A stretch of DNA of 64,000 nucleotides. Origin: Alistipes sp. (GTDB lineage: Bacteria > Bacteroidota > Bacteroidia > Bacteroidales > Rikenellaceae). The position numbers and the translations under genes were made by a program. The DNA is taken from contig JAFQHI010000009.1 of assembly GCA_017398045.1 (NCBI GenBank), positions 1 through 64,000 on the forward strand, given 5' to 3'. Of the stretch, positions 8,895 to 17,878 are shown piece by piece. Position 1 is the stretch's first letter, and each line of letters begins with the position of its first letter. The notes under the pieces are model-generated. The model was not told where the DNA came from. It was given only the letters and a program-made list of their open reading frames with translations, and did not search any database.

Positions 8895-11672
8895 TCAAAT
8901 TTGCTCCTGGGTGTTAAAATCAAATACCAGACGAATGTGGAAGCCCTCATCGCCCAACTTGATACGGATGTTGTAGGGTTGGCTTTCGGGGCCGAGCTGT
9001 TCGAGCGGTTTGTAGCTCTGAATCGGCGGAATCGAGAGCAGGAACGAAATATCCCCTGCGGGGAACGCGACCATGCTCTTCTCCTGTTTGCGGGGCTGCA
9101 GCTCCTGCAAACCACCCATCTCGCCGGCCGTCTGGTCAATCGGCTCTTCAGGGGTGAAGAGGCGCAGATACATCCCCTCGTTGAGCGCATAGACACGCCA
9201 CGGATGACCCGTTTTCGGCACCATCTCCACCCAACGCAGGTCGCTGCGGTAGCCCTTAAATTCGGGATAGAGGGGCGGATTGGGCGTATTGTAGCTACCC
9301 GTAATCGTATTGTTATAGGCCAACGACCACGCTCCGAACTGCTGACCCTTCAGGCGGTTTTTCCAGACGCGATAGGGACCTCGACCCACCCAGCGCACGC
9401 TATCGACACGCGATTCGGGATAGTCGAACGTAAGACCCAACATCCATTTGCTCTCCTCCGTCAGGAAGGGGTGCAACCCATGGCCGCGCTCGTCGTTCAG
9501 GATGACGGCATCCATCGACAGCAGGCCGTCAGGCGTCTGTCGCCACTCGATGCTGTCGATGCCGCCCCGATACCAGAAGGTATTTACAATCGTACCATCC
9601 GCCTCGGTACGCTGGGTATGCTTACGCACCTCGACCTGCATCCCGACGGGGAAGGGGCCGTGCAGGCCGTTCACCGAGAACATACCGCGCTCGTCGAAGG
9701 CTATCGGTGCAATTTTCGCATCCGACCGACGGTGAATCGGCTGATGCTCGGCACGATGAATCGGAGCGGTCCAATTGCAGACCTCCTCACCGTGGTGGTC
9801 GTAGGCCACCAACTCCAAAATGGCAGCCTCACGACAATCTGCGGGCAACCGGAAACGGGCATAACCGCTCTCACCGGGCGCAATCGGGGGCAGTGTCACC
9901 GCGCCTTCGGCCAACACCTTGCCGGCGAGGCTCTTCGTGCGATAGGTCATGCGGCAATCGGCCAGGTTGGTGAAGAGGAAGCGGTTCGAGACCAACACGC
10001 GCCCATCGAACGAGGGCGAAACGTGCAGGCGGTCGATATATATCGGACTCCACACCTCACGAATCGTAAAGAAGCTCGCCTCCTTCTGGCGGTAGGGGTC
10101 CATGCAGCCATCGGGGCCGTTGCCACCATCGCTATCCAGCAGGCAATCTTTGATATCGAAGCCCTCTTCGCCAAAGTGCTTGCCCACGGACTTGCCCGTC
10201 GGGAGGTCGGTACGACGCACCGCCTCATCGACATAGGCCCAGATATAACCACCCGCAAAGAGGGGCGAGCGCATCCAATGCGACCACATATCCTCCAATG
10301 CGGCACCCTGTCCCTTGTCGTATTTGCCGTGCAGGAACTCGGTGGGCATAAAGACGTTTTGACCGTTGTGCATACGATAGATGCCCGTCTCGTAGGCGGG
10401 ATAGTGGTGGGTATCCAACCCGGCAAAATCGCTCCAGGGGTGAACCACCTTGCGCTGCTGGATATCCAACTCGGCAAAGCGGTGGTCAATCGAGCGATTC
10501 CAACCGCCCTCGTTACCGTTGCTCCAAATATAGACCGAGGGGTGATTCACATCGCGACGGATAAACTCCTGCACCATGCGCTCCGCCGTCTCGTTGTCGT
10601 AGCGGGTCTGCCAACCGGCCAACTCATCAAAGTACAAAAGACCTATCGAGTCACACACCTCCAAGAAGTGTCTATCGGAGGGGTAATGGCATCTTACGGC
10701 ATTCATATTGAGCTGTTTGAGCAGTCGTGCATCTTCGAGGCTCATAGCCCGACTCAAGGCGCGACCCGTCTCGGGATGGAAGCAGTGACGATTCGTACCC
10801 TTCACCACCAGGCGCGTACCATTGAGGTAGATGCCGTCGTAGGGGCGGAATTCGATGGTACGGAAACCTATCTTTTCGCTCACCCGATGGCCCTCATCGC
10901 CCAGCACGAAGGTAGCCGTATAGAGGTGCGGAGTCTCGGGCGTCCAAAGGTTGGGGTTGGGATAGTGCCAGCACCCCTTTTCGGCATCATAGGCAACCTG
11001 CTCACCATTGATATAAAGTTGCACGGGGCGATTGGCCGAACGCTCCACATCGGCATAGATATCACCCGTAGCACGGGCATCAATGCTCACGTGCGAAATA
11101 TGCTCCTTGGGCATCACCTCGATATAGACCGGACGATAGATGCCGCCAAAGAGCCACCAATCGGCTCTGCGCTCCGCCTCGTTCACGCTCGCATTGGCCG
11201 ACTCTTTGCTAACCAGCACCTCCAGTCGCTGCACCTTGTTGGGGCGGATGAAGGGGGTGATGTCGTAGGAGAATTCGGTAAAACCGCCCTGATGCACGGG
11301 GCCGACCTGCTTGCCGTCAATCCAAACCTCGGTATCGGTCATCGAACCCTCGAAGACCAGGCGATAATGACCGCCCTTCGGTACCTTGAAGGTGGTGCGA
11401 TAGCGACCCGTTTCGTTGCTCGGCTTCAACCCCTTGGTGCGGTAGAATCGGCCGTAGGTGTAACCACCGTAGCCCTGCTGTTCCCAGCAACTCGGCACCT
11501 CGATGGTTCCCCAATGGCCACTGTTTTGACCGGCCGAGCAGAAAAACTCCCACGTGCGGGGATGCTCGACATCGGTACCACTCAAATAGATACGCTCGGT
11601 CGGTTGCGCCTCAACGCGCAACACACCAATCGTTGCAACAAGGATAAGCAGCAGTCGTTTCATGGGGTTCAT
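8895..11672 (-). CDS. Glycoside hydrolase family 2, probable beta-galactosidase
   Basis: A secreted 925-residue GH2 enzyme. After a signal peptide (MKRLLLILVATIGVLRVEAQ) it has the jelly-roll sugar-binding domain (RTTFKVPKGGHYRLVFEG, then DTEVWIDGK), an immunoglobulin-like domain, and the TIM barrel with GTNRHCFHPETG and NAVRCHYPSD. The acid/base Glu is in SNGNEGG (about 387) and the nucleophile Glu in PTEFLHG (about 445). A late DYPESRVDSVRWVGRGP segment is the beta-galactosidase small-chain domain, which favours beta-galactosidase over glucuronidase or mannosidase. An ATG three codons in (11663) is an equally good start. It lies 21 bases after the GH42 gene, consistent with joint removal of galactan side chains. 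Confidence 0.92.
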   Translation of the reverse strand: MNPMKRLLLILVATIGVLRVEAQPTERIYLSGTDVEHPRTWEFFCSAGQNSGHWGTIEVPSCWEQQGYGGYTYGRFYRTKGLKPSNETGRYRTTFKVPKGGHYRLVFEGSMTDTEVWIDGKQVGPVHQGGFTEFSYDITPFIRPNKVQRLEVLVSKESANASVNEAERRADWWLFGGIYRPVYIEVMPKEHISHVSIDARATGDIYADVERSANRPVQLYINGEQVAYDAEKGCWHYPNPNLWTPETPHLYTATFVLGDEGHRVSEKIGFRTIEFRPYDGIYLNGTRLVVKGTNRHCFHPETGRALSRAMSLEDARLLKQLNMNAVRCHYPSDRHFLEVCDSIGLLYFDELAGWQTRYDNETAERMVQEFIRRDVNHPSVYIWSNGNEGGWNRSIDHRFAELDIQQRKVVHPWSDFAGLDTHHYPAYETGIYRMHNGQNVFMPTEFLHGKYDKGQGAALEDMWSHWMRSPLFAGGYIWAYVDEAVRRTDLPTGKSVGKHFGEEGFDIKDCLLDSDGGNGPDGCMDPYRQKEASFFTIREVWSPIYIDRLHVSPSFDGRVLVSNRFLFTNLADCRMTYRTKSLAGKVLAEGAVTLPPIAPGESGYARFRLPADCREAAILELVAYDHHGEEVCNWTAPIHRAEHQPIHRRSDAKIAPIAFDERGMFSVNGLHGPFPVGMQVEVRKHTQRTEADGTIVNTFWYRGGIDSIEWRQTPDGLLSMDAVILNDERGHGLHPFLTEESKWMLGLTFDYPESRVDSVRWVGRGPYRVWKNRLKGQQFGAWSLAYNNTITGSYNTPNPPLYPEFKGYRSDLRWVEMVPKTGHPWRVYALNEGMYLRLFTPEEPIDQTAGEMGGLQELQPRKQEKSMVAFPAGDISFLLSIPPIQSYKPLEQLGPESQPYNIRIKLGDEGFHIRLVFDFNTQEQI

Positions 11673-11693
11673 TCGGGTTCGTTGCGGGGTTAT

Positions 11694-13772
11694 TTACTTT
11701 ACAAAGGAGAAGACCAGCACACCGGCCGTGGGAATCTCCTCATCGCCAAGGAGGACTTTCGCCCCCTCCGGAAGTTCGAAGCGGTAAGGTTTATCGCCGT
11801 AATTCAACACAATGCCCATACCGTTACGATACTCCATCGTCACGCCGTAAGGCAAATCCAACACGGGGATATGCAACGCATCGTAGAGGCGTTTCAAGAC
11901 CGCCTTTTCCAATGCGCCATCGGTCGAATCGACACCTACGTAGGTCACCGTACCGCGGCCCAGACGACGTGTCGTCACAGCCGGCTTGCCGGCATAAAAC
12001 TCCTCCTCGAAGGTGGCCCAGACCTGCGTACCCTTGGCGGGGCGCAAAATCTCACCCCAGGTGTTCCAGCGATAGTGGTTGTTACCCATTTTAACCACAC
12101 CCGGCTCGTCGGGCAGCAGCAAATCGTAAAACTCCATCTCGTTGCCCGTCAAATCAAAAATCATCGAACCGAAGGGGGCCTCGGGCAGACGACCGAAGCG
12201 GTCTTTTTGCGCCGTGCGGCAGGTGATGACCAGATTACCGCCCTGCTTCGCATAGGCCGTCCAACGCTCGACCAACTCCTTGTCGGCCAACTGATAGGCC
12301 GGCACAATAACCACGGGATAAGGCGTCAAATCCTGCTTTTCGGTGATAAAATCAACCGGCGCACCGAACGCTTTGAGCGTGCGGTAATATTTTTCGATAT
12401 GGCCCAGCGTATTCCACGTCCGGTTTTGCGGCTGACGCTCGATGCTCCACGAATTTTCGTGGTTGAAGAGAATGGCCGTGCGACGTGCCAGATAGTCGGC
12501 CGGCTTCTTCTCGCGCTCGGCCACCCGACCACGCAGGGACTTAATCTCCTGCATAAACTGCGCATACTCCTCACCTCCCGGGGTGACCGTCACACCGTCC
12601 GTGCCGACAATACCATAGTGGTACTGCTCGGTGCCGTAGAGGGGCTGACGATAGCGGTAGGTGCAGATAAAATCACTGCCACCGGCAAAGACGCTCCACA
12701 ACCACAGGCGCACGGCACCCGGATAGGGCTGCGGGTTGATTGCGCCCCAATTCACCTGGCCGGGTTGCAGCTCCATCACGCCATAGGTCCCCTGAATGGG
12801 GCGGAAAAAGTCGTTGGCAAAGGCGATACGCAGGGGGTTGCCGACCCGATAGCCGCGACGACCGATACCCTCGTTGTCGCCATAGACCATATAGCGCGTA
12901 TAGCTCTGGAAATCGAGTGCAGGCGAGCCTCCGATATGGCCCTCCTCGTAGTTCGGGATGTAGTTCGTCGTCACCCACTGATTCTTGGCATACCTCTTAA
13001 TTAAAAGGCACTGCTCGTTCAGGAAGTCGTTGGTCTGCTTGGCGGCAAAGCGACGATAATCCAAAATCTGGTGGTGATTCATGAACATCTGGGCCCGTTT
13101 CGGGAGGGTAATCTCGTCGAACGAACGATAGACCTCGCTCCAAAAGGCGGTACCCCATGCGGCATTGAGCGCGGCGATGTCGTTATCGTATTGCTCGCGC
13201 AGGAAGTCACGAAAACCCTGCTCGGCCTTCGGATTGTAGTCGAACTGCACAGCCGGCTCGTTGTCGAGTTGCCAACCCACGATGCGTGCATCGTTGCCAT
13301 AATGTTCGGCCAGCTTTTCAATCATGCGGAAGGCCAGCTTGCGATACAGGGGCGATGAGAACGAGGCGTGCTGACGCGCACCGTGGTCGAGCGTGATGCC
13401 CTGCTCGTCTTTGAGCAGGATTTCGGGGTATTTACGGCTGAGCCAGACGGGCGGCGTGGCGGTCGAAGTACACATGATGACCTTCAGGTCGTATTTGGCC
13501 GCCAGGGCAACCGCTCTATCGAGCCACGCAAAGTCATAGACCCCCTCTTCGGGTTCGAGTTGCGCCCAGGCAAATTCGGCAAAATGGGTAAACTCGAAAC
13601 CCAGCTCGCGCATCTTGCGAAAATCGCGCTCCCACTGGCTCTCATCCCAATGTTCGGGATAGTAATAGACACCCGTAAGCGTCAAATCCTTCTCCTCAAA
13701 CCACGATTGGGCCGAGAGACTGCCCGTAAGCAGGCAGGCGATGAGCAGCGTCAAGAGTTGTTTTCGTATCAT
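11694..13772 (-). CDS. Glycoside hydrolase family 42 beta-galactosidase
   Basis: The secreted 692-residue product (signal peptide ending GSLSAQ) has the GH42 N-terminal barrel start GVYYYPEHWDESQW and FEFTHFAEFAWAQLEP, then TATPPVWLSRKYP. The acid/base Glu is in WQLDNEPAV (about 171) and the nucleophile Glu in GVMELQPGQVNWG (about 333). A trimerisation/Rossmann-like middle domain follows (VVIVPAYQLADKE). GH42 enzymes release terminal beta-galactose and often act on galactan or arabinogalactan oligosaccharides; a signal peptide is less usual for the family and fits a periplasmic role here. It lies between the GH43-like and GH2 genes in the same operon. Confidence 0.93.
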   Translation of the reverse strand: MIRKQLLTLLIACLLTGSLSAQSWFEEKDLTLTGVYYYPEHWDESQWERDFRKMRELGFEFTHFAEFAWAQLEPEEGVYDFAWLDRAVALAAKYDLKVIMCTSTATPPVWLSRKYPEILLKDEQGITLDHGARQHASFSSPLYRKLAFRMIEKLAEHYGNDARIVGWQLDNEPAVQFDYNPKAEQGFRDFLREQYDNDIAALNAAWGTAFWSEVYRSFDEITLPKRAQMFMNHHQILDYRRFAAKQTNDFLNEQCLLIKRYAKNQWVTTNYIPNYEEGHIGGSPALDFQSYTRYMVYGDNEGIGRRGYRVGNPLRIAFANDFFRPIQGTYGVMELQPGQVNWGAINPQPYPGAVRLWLWSVFAGGSDFICTYRYRQPLYGTEQYHYGIVGTDGVTVTPGGEEYAQFMQEIKSLRGRVAEREKKPADYLARRTAILFNHENSWSIERQPQNRTWNTLGHIEKYYRTLKAFGAPVDFITEKQDLTPYPVVIVPAYQLADKELVERWTAYAKQGGNLVITCRTAQKDRFGRLPEAPFGSMIFDLTGNEMEFYDLLLPDEPGVVKMGNNHYRWNTWGEILRPAKGTQVWATFEEEFYAGKPAVTTRRLGRGTVTYVGVDSTDGALEKAVLKRLYDALHIPVLDLPYGVTMEYRNGMGIVLNYGDKPYRFELPEGAKVLLGDEEIPTAGVLVFSFVK

Positions 13773-13811
13773 AGGTTCTCGTAGGTTTCGTCGGTTAGGT
13801 ATCAGGTTCCC

Positions 13812-14837
13812 TTAAATGGGGTTCGTTATCGTTCGCAGCTTGCGTTGCAACAGCCGTTCGGCCCGTTTATCGCCCCCGTTTCGCTCAAAGCGGAGCAACT
13901 TGCGCAACACCGATTTTTTCACCGCAAAGGCGGTTCCGTGACGGATGCCCTCGGGGAAGGAGACCCGGTCGGAGATATCCTCCCACGTGTGGCCGCGATC
14001 GTAGCTTACGACCGCACCGTATTGATGGTTGCGGTATTTGTCAAAATAGACATACAGCGCATCGCCCACAAAGAGCGGTGCGGGGCCTTCGCACCAATAA
14101 TCCCCCGTGATGGCGGGTGACACCTCGGTCGGGAAGCCCTCCTCGATGCGTTTGGCGCGTGTAATGCGCAGGTTCTTCTCCGCGGGCAACGAGTTCTCGT
14201 TCTTAACCACCATCAACAGCTCGTCCCGCTCCCTGTCGCGCACGATGGCGGCATCGATGACGCTGAAATCGGGATTGAAAAAGAGTTTCGTCTCGGAGAA
14301 ATGCTCAAAGTCGCGCGTCGTCACATAATAGATGCGGTGGTTCAACCCCTTCTCGCTCTCGATGACCGGCACCTCCTTGTGGCGACCGGGGATGGTGGTG
14401 GCCCAAATAATATAATAGGTCTTGGAGGGTTCGTCGTAGAAGAGTTCGGGGGCCCAGCAGTTGTGGGCCGTCTCCTCGTGCATCATCACCGGAATGGCGC
14501 GTTGCTCGCTCCAATGCACCAAATCGCGCGACGAGGCGTAGCCGATGATGCGGTCGGTCCAGCTCGAGGTCCACACCAGATGGAACACGCCATCGGGACC
14601 CTGGCAGATGCTGGGGTCGCGCATCAGGCAATCCTTCCCGACGATGGGTTTCAAGAAAGATTGCCCATTGTTAAGCGCGAACCAACTTTCGCCATCGGTG
14701 CTATAGGCCAAGTGCAAGCCGTCACGGCTGTTCCCCGTGAAATAGGAGAACAGATAGACCGGCTCGGCGGCAAAGGTGGCGGAGCCAACCCACAGCAGAG
14801 CCATCCAAAGAAGTCCTATTTTCTTCAAGCGCACCAT
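13812..14837 (-). CDS. Secreted GH43-like five-bladed propeller glycosidase
   Basis: The 341-residue product has a signal peptide (ending SATFAAE). Its features point to the GH43/GH32-type propeller: YLFSYFTGNSRDGLHLAYSTDG, LMRDPSICQG (Asp at about 74), HLVWTSSWTDRIIGYASSRDLVHWSEQ and NCWAPELFYDE, a WAPEL motif typical of the general-acid region. This is the first gene of the minus arm, with an exact TACTTTTG box 19 bases upstream. Likely linkages are alpha-L-arabinofuranosyl or beta-galactosyl side chains of pectin; the subfamily cannot be set by eye. Confidence 0.85.
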   Translation of the reverse strand: MVRLKKIGLLWMALLWVGSATFAAEPVYLFSYFTGNSRDGLHLAYSTDGESWFALNNGQSFLKPIVGKDCLMRDPSICQGPDGVFHLVWTSSWTDRIIGYASSRDLVHWSEQRAIPVMMHEETAHNCWAPELFYDEPSKTYYIIWATTIPGRHKEVPVIESEKGLNHRIYYVTTRDFEHFSETKLFFNPDFSVIDAAIVRDRERDELLMVVKNENSLPAEKNLRITRAKRIEEGFPTEVSPAITGDYWCEGPAPLFVGDALYVYFDKYRNHQYGAVVSYDRGHTWEDISDRVSFPEGIRHGTAFAVKKSVLRKLLRFERNGGDKRAERLLQRKLRTITNPI

Positions 14838-14856
14838 TCGACAATTTTTTACATTA

Positions 14857-14864
14857 CAAAAGTA
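14857..14864 (-). promoter_or_regulatory. -7 box for the minus arm of the pectin-type locus
   Basis: An exact TAnnTTTG match (TACTTTTG on the minus strand) lies 19 bases before the ATG of the GH43-like gene. I see no well-placed TTTG at -33, which would suit an activator-dependent promoter. Confidence 0.6.
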
Positions 14865-14882
14865 GGCGTTAGATTTTCCATT

Positions 14883-14958
14883 TTTTTGTACAGATTGGGC
14901 GGTTCAATGCAAAATCGTACATAACAGATATTCCCGGCCGCCTATTTTTGTACAGATT
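14883..14958. promoter_or_regulatory. Direct repeats in the divergent control region, candidate activator sites
   Basis: The block TTTTTGTACAGATT occurs twice in the same orientation, near 14884-14897 and 14945-14958, about 61 bases apart, between the two divergent arms. The second copy overlaps the exact TATTTTTG box at 14943-14950 on the plus strand. The repeats lie upstream of the minus-arm -7 box and could bind one shared regulator. Confidence 0.45.
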
Positions 14959-15005
14959 TCCATTTATATGTATCGCTATCTATTGAGCATCTGCAAAAAA
15001 TGGCG

Positions 15006-15013
15006 TAATTTAG
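15006..15013 (+). promoter_or_regulatory. Possible -7 box for the plus arm
   Basis: TAATTTAG matches TAnnTTTG at all but one base and lies 70 bases before the esterase ATG. A better sequence match (TATTTTTG, 14943-14950) lies 133 bases upstream. Which one is used cannot be decided here. Confidence 0.35.
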
Positions 15014-15083
15014 CATTACCAAAATCCGGGGTGCGACCCGGAACATAAAAACCCAAAAATACCCACCATTATTTGGACCTGTT

Positions 15084-16358
15084 ATGAAACATTTCATCCT
15101 ATTGGCCGCCGCCATCCTGACTGCATGGGGAGCCGATGCGCAAAGTTTCAAATTCGATTTCACGGCCAACAAAAAGGCCAAAGAGGGCTACACGAAGGTA
15201 ACCCCCTCGGACCGATTCTCGGAGGAGCGTGGCTACGGCTACGACCTGACCGCCTCGCCCGACGGGGAGTCGAACGCCCCCTTCTTCTTCTCGGTGGCCG
15301 TACCCGATGGCAACTACCTCGTAACGGCCGTTGTCGGCAACAAGCGCGCGGCCGGTGAGACGACCCTGCGCGGTGAGTCGCGTCGTCTGTTTTTCGAGAA
15401 CGTAGCCACCAAAAAGGGCGAATTTAAGCCCTGCACCTTTGTCATCAACAAACGCAACACCCACATCTCGGAGACGGAGGATGTCCGCATCAAGCCGCGC
15501 GAGAGCCACAAGCTGAATTGGGACGATAAACTGACCCTCGAATTCAACGGCAATATGCCCCAACTCTGCGAACTGATTATCGAGCGTGTAGAGGGCGTCC
15601 CGACCATCTTTCTCTGTGGCGATTCGACCGTGGTGGACCAAGACAACGAGCCGTGGGCCAGCTGGGGTCAGATGATTACCCGCTTCTTCGACGAGGGCAT
15701 CTCGTTTGCCAACTATGCCGAGTCGGGTGAGTGCGGCAACACCTTTATCGCGGCCGGCCGTCTAAAGAAGGCCCTTTCGCAGATGAAGGCGGGCGACTAC
15801 CTCTTCATCGAGTTCGGCCACAACGACCAAAAACAACGAGGCCCGGGCAAGGGGGCCTTCTACTCCTACATGACGAGCCTGAAGTGCTTTATCGACGAGG
15901 CTCGCACTCGCGGTGCGCACCCCGTCTTGGTCACCCCGACCCAGCGACGCAGTTTCGATGAACAAGGAAAAATCCGCGACACGCACGCCGATTTTCCCGA
16001 GGCGATGCGTTTTCTGGCCGCCAAAGAGCAGGTGCCTTTAATCGACCTGCACCAGATGACCCGCACGCTCTACGAGGCCATGGGCGTCGAGCCGTCGAAA
16101 CGCGCCTTCGTACACTACCCTGCCGGCACCTACCCGGGGCAGACACGCGATTTTGCCGACAACACCCACTTCAACCCCTATGGGGCCTACCAGATTGCCA
16201 AATGCATCATCGAGGGGATGAAAAAGGTCGATTTGCCCCTGCTGGAGCATCTGCGCGAGGGCTACACGGCCTACGACCCCGCACAACCGGACGATGTGAC
16301 CGCCTTTCGGTGGAACGACAGCCCCTTCACCGAGGTAGAAAAGCCGGACGGAAACTAA
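15084..16358 (+). CDS. Rhamnogalacturonan acetylesterase, CE12-type SGNH hydrolase
   Basis: It should remove acetyl groups from the rhamnogalacturonan backbone. The 424-residue product has a signal peptide (MKHFILLAAAILTAWGADAQ), an N-terminal beta-sandwich (about 20-170; FKFDFTANKKAKEGYTKV, WDDKLTLEFNG) as in two-domain CE12 enzymes, and the SGNH domain. Catalytic Ser is in CGDSTV (about 181), block II and III residues are in GECGN and EFGHNDQ, and the Asp-His pair is in FADNTHFNP (about 359-362). It is the first gene of the plus arm and lies divergent from the glycosidase operon; GH28 is three genes downstream. The pairing with GH28 supports a rhamnogalacturonan substrate. Confidence 0.92.
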   Translation: MKHFILLAAAILTAWGADAQSFKFDFTANKKAKEGYTKVTPSDRFSEERGYGYDLTASPDGESNAPFFFSVAVPDGNYLVTAVVGNKRAAGETTLRGESRRLFFENVATKKGEFKPCTFVINKRNTHISETEDVRIKPRESHKLNWDDKLTLEFNGNMPQLCELIIERVEGVPTIFLCGDSTVVDQDNEPWASWGQMITRFFDEGISFANYAESGECGNTFIAAGRLKKALSQMKAGDYLFIEFGHNDQKQRGPGKGAFYSYMTSLKCFIDEARTRGAHPVLVTPTQRRSFDEQGKIRDTHADFPEAMRFLAAKEQVPLIDLHQMTRTLYEAMGVEPSKRAFVHYPAGTYPGQTRDFADNTHFNPYGAYQIAKCIIEGMKKVDLPLLEHLREGYTAYDPAQPDDVTAFRWNDSPFTEVEKPDGN

Positions 16359-16373
16359 CCCACATCATGTATC

Positions 16374-17066
16374 ATGAGAGCGATGAACCATTTTCTGCAA
16401 CGACTGTTGCCACTGCTGTGCTGTTTGGTGCTTTTCCCCTATGCAGCCGAAGCCCAATCGTTCCCCTTCCAACTCGACAAGGGAGCCGGCACGTTCCGCC
16501 TGGGCGTAGCGTGCGGTGAGGAGAGCCGCTGGCTGGACGAGTGTGCCGTTAGCCAAGACGGGGCGAGCTACCTCATCAAAGACAAACTCTTCAAAGGCGG
16601 CCATATTCGCCTCACCATCCACCCCCTGACCACCAACGGATTCATTGCCGAGGTGGCAGGCGACCGTCTGCCCGAGGAGTTGCAACTCTGCTGGGCCTTT
16701 GGCGCGTGTGATGGCGTGGAGCGTTCGCCCGCGAATCAGCTGATTCCGACCGCAAGCTGTTTCCACAATGTCCACAGCATCGAGGGCAACGCCTTTACGA
16801 CCTACTATGGTGCGAGTATGCGCCTGCGCGTTACGCAAGGTGTTGCTCCCTTGCGAAGCGAACTGCGTCTTGCCGACGGCCATCAGCAATCCTCGCCACT
16901 GACGCTGTACGACTCGGGCAAAAAGACCGATGCCCCCGTCATTGCCGCCCTTACGCCCTGGCGCAAAGGCGAGAAGCTCTACTTCTGCATCTATCAGCGA
17001 GCCGACTACAACTACTATATGCTTCCCTCGGTCTTTCACGAGGCCCAAAAACGCGCAACAAAATGA
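16374..17066 (+). CDS. Secreted protein of unknown function (possible DUF4450-like fragment)
   Basis: The 230-residue product has a signal peptide (ending PYAAEAQS) and a beta-rich body. I do not recognise a catalytic motif. The C-terminal part (SELRLADGHQQSSPLTLYDSG, then DAPVIAALTP and LYFCIYQ) recalls the N-terminal beta-sandwich region of larger DUF4450 proteins from glycan loci, and the segment ELQLCWAFGACDG would fit that too; this is a memory-based guess. Its stop codon overlaps the next start (ATGA at 17063-17066), so translation is coupled to the CBM9-like gene. If it is the DUF4450 region, the catalytic module normally following it is absent. Confidence 0.7.
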   Translation: MRAMNHFLQRLLPLLCCLVLFPYAAEAQSFPFQLDKGAGTFRLGVACGEESRWLDECAVSQDGASYLIKDKLFKGGHIRLTIHPLTTNGFIAEVAGDRLPEELQLCWAFGACDGVERSPANQLIPTASCFHNVHSIEGNAFTTYYGASMRLRVTQGVAPLRSELRLADGHQQSSPLTLYDSGKKTDAPVIAALTPWRKGEKLYFCIYQRADYNYYMLPSVFHEAQKRATK

Positions 17067-17869
17067 GACGTATTCTTTTGACGGCATGGCTCCTGCTGCT
17101 CTGCATCCCGATGCAGGGACAGCCCTTTAAGGTCTATCGGTTTTCGGCCGACAACGTGCCGAAGATAGATGGCAAGGGGCGCGATTGGTCCTGCGTACCG
17201 GCCGATTACATCCTCACGGAGCAGGCGATGAAAGAGGACGAGGGAAAACACGCGAAGGCTGACCCGACGACGCTCCGCATCAGCGTCAAGGTGGGCTGGT
17301 GCGACGAAACGCAACGGCTCTACTTCCTCTACGAGGCCTACGACAACCATTGGCGATTCAGCGAGAATTCGCTCCAAACCGACATTTTCGAGGTGGTCAT
17401 CGACGGTGACCGCTCGGGCGGTCCCTTCATCGACCGCTTCCACCCCACCGCCCCCAAGGATGTGTGGCAGGCGTGGTTTAAGTTCCACGGCTGTCATGCC
17501 CAAAACTACCACATCTTCACCCCTTCGCACGACGAGGATTGGTGTATGTATTGGGGACCGCAGGTGTGGCTCAAAGAGCCTCCCTATGCCGATTATGCCT
17601 ACCACTACTCGTTCGAAGAGGGCGGGAAGGGCAAATTGACCTTGGAGTGCTACCTCACCCCCTTCGACCATGCCGACGAGCGGGGAGCCGCCTATTCGCG
17701 CCCGACACACCTCCAGGCAGGCAACCTCATCGGCCTATGCTGGGCGGTGATTGACTGGGATGCACACCCCACCTCGAAAGATGGGTTTTGGAACCTCTCC
17801 GACAACCATCTGATGTACGGCAATGCCGACTATCTGCCGGCTTTCAAACTCATGGACTTTGAACAATAA
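17063..17869 (+). CDS. Secreted CBM9-like carbohydrate-binding protein
   Basis: The 268-residue product has a signal peptide (ending PMQGQ) followed by a pattern typical of CBM9-like/DOMON-type proteins of Bacteroidota: VPKIDGKGRDWSCVP at the start, then LRISVKVGWCDETQRLYFLYEAYDNHW, a DIFEVVIDGDRSGG strand pair, and LTLECYLTPFD. Such domains bind sugar ends or backbones; no enzymatic residues are evident. It overlaps the previous gene by four bases and precedes GH28 by nine, so the four plus-arm genes form one operon. A role as periplasmic binding partner of the esterase or GH28 is inferred. Confidence 0.82.
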   Translation: MRRILLTAWLLLLCIPMQGQPFKVYRFSADNVPKIDGKGRDWSCVPADYILTEQAMKEDEGKHAKADPTTLRISVKVGWCDETQRLYFLYEAYDNHWRFSENSLQTDIFEVVIDGDRSGGPFIDRFHPTAPKDVWQAWFKFHGCHAQNYHIFTPSHDEDWCMYWGPQVWLKEPPYADYAYHYSFEEGGKGKLTLECYLTPFDHADERGAAYSRPTHLQAGNLIGLCWAVIDWDAHPTSKDGFWNLSDNHLMYGNADYLPAFKLMDFEQ

Positions 17870-17878
17870 CCTACCACT

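Noticed and set aside
8901..13004. A 1367-codon open frame on the plus strand, the longest in the window
   Set aside because: It lies antisense to the GH2 and GH42 genes, which have full families and catalytic residues. Its protein is low-complexity and His/Arg/Thr-rich, as expected from the complement of GC-biased coding DNA.
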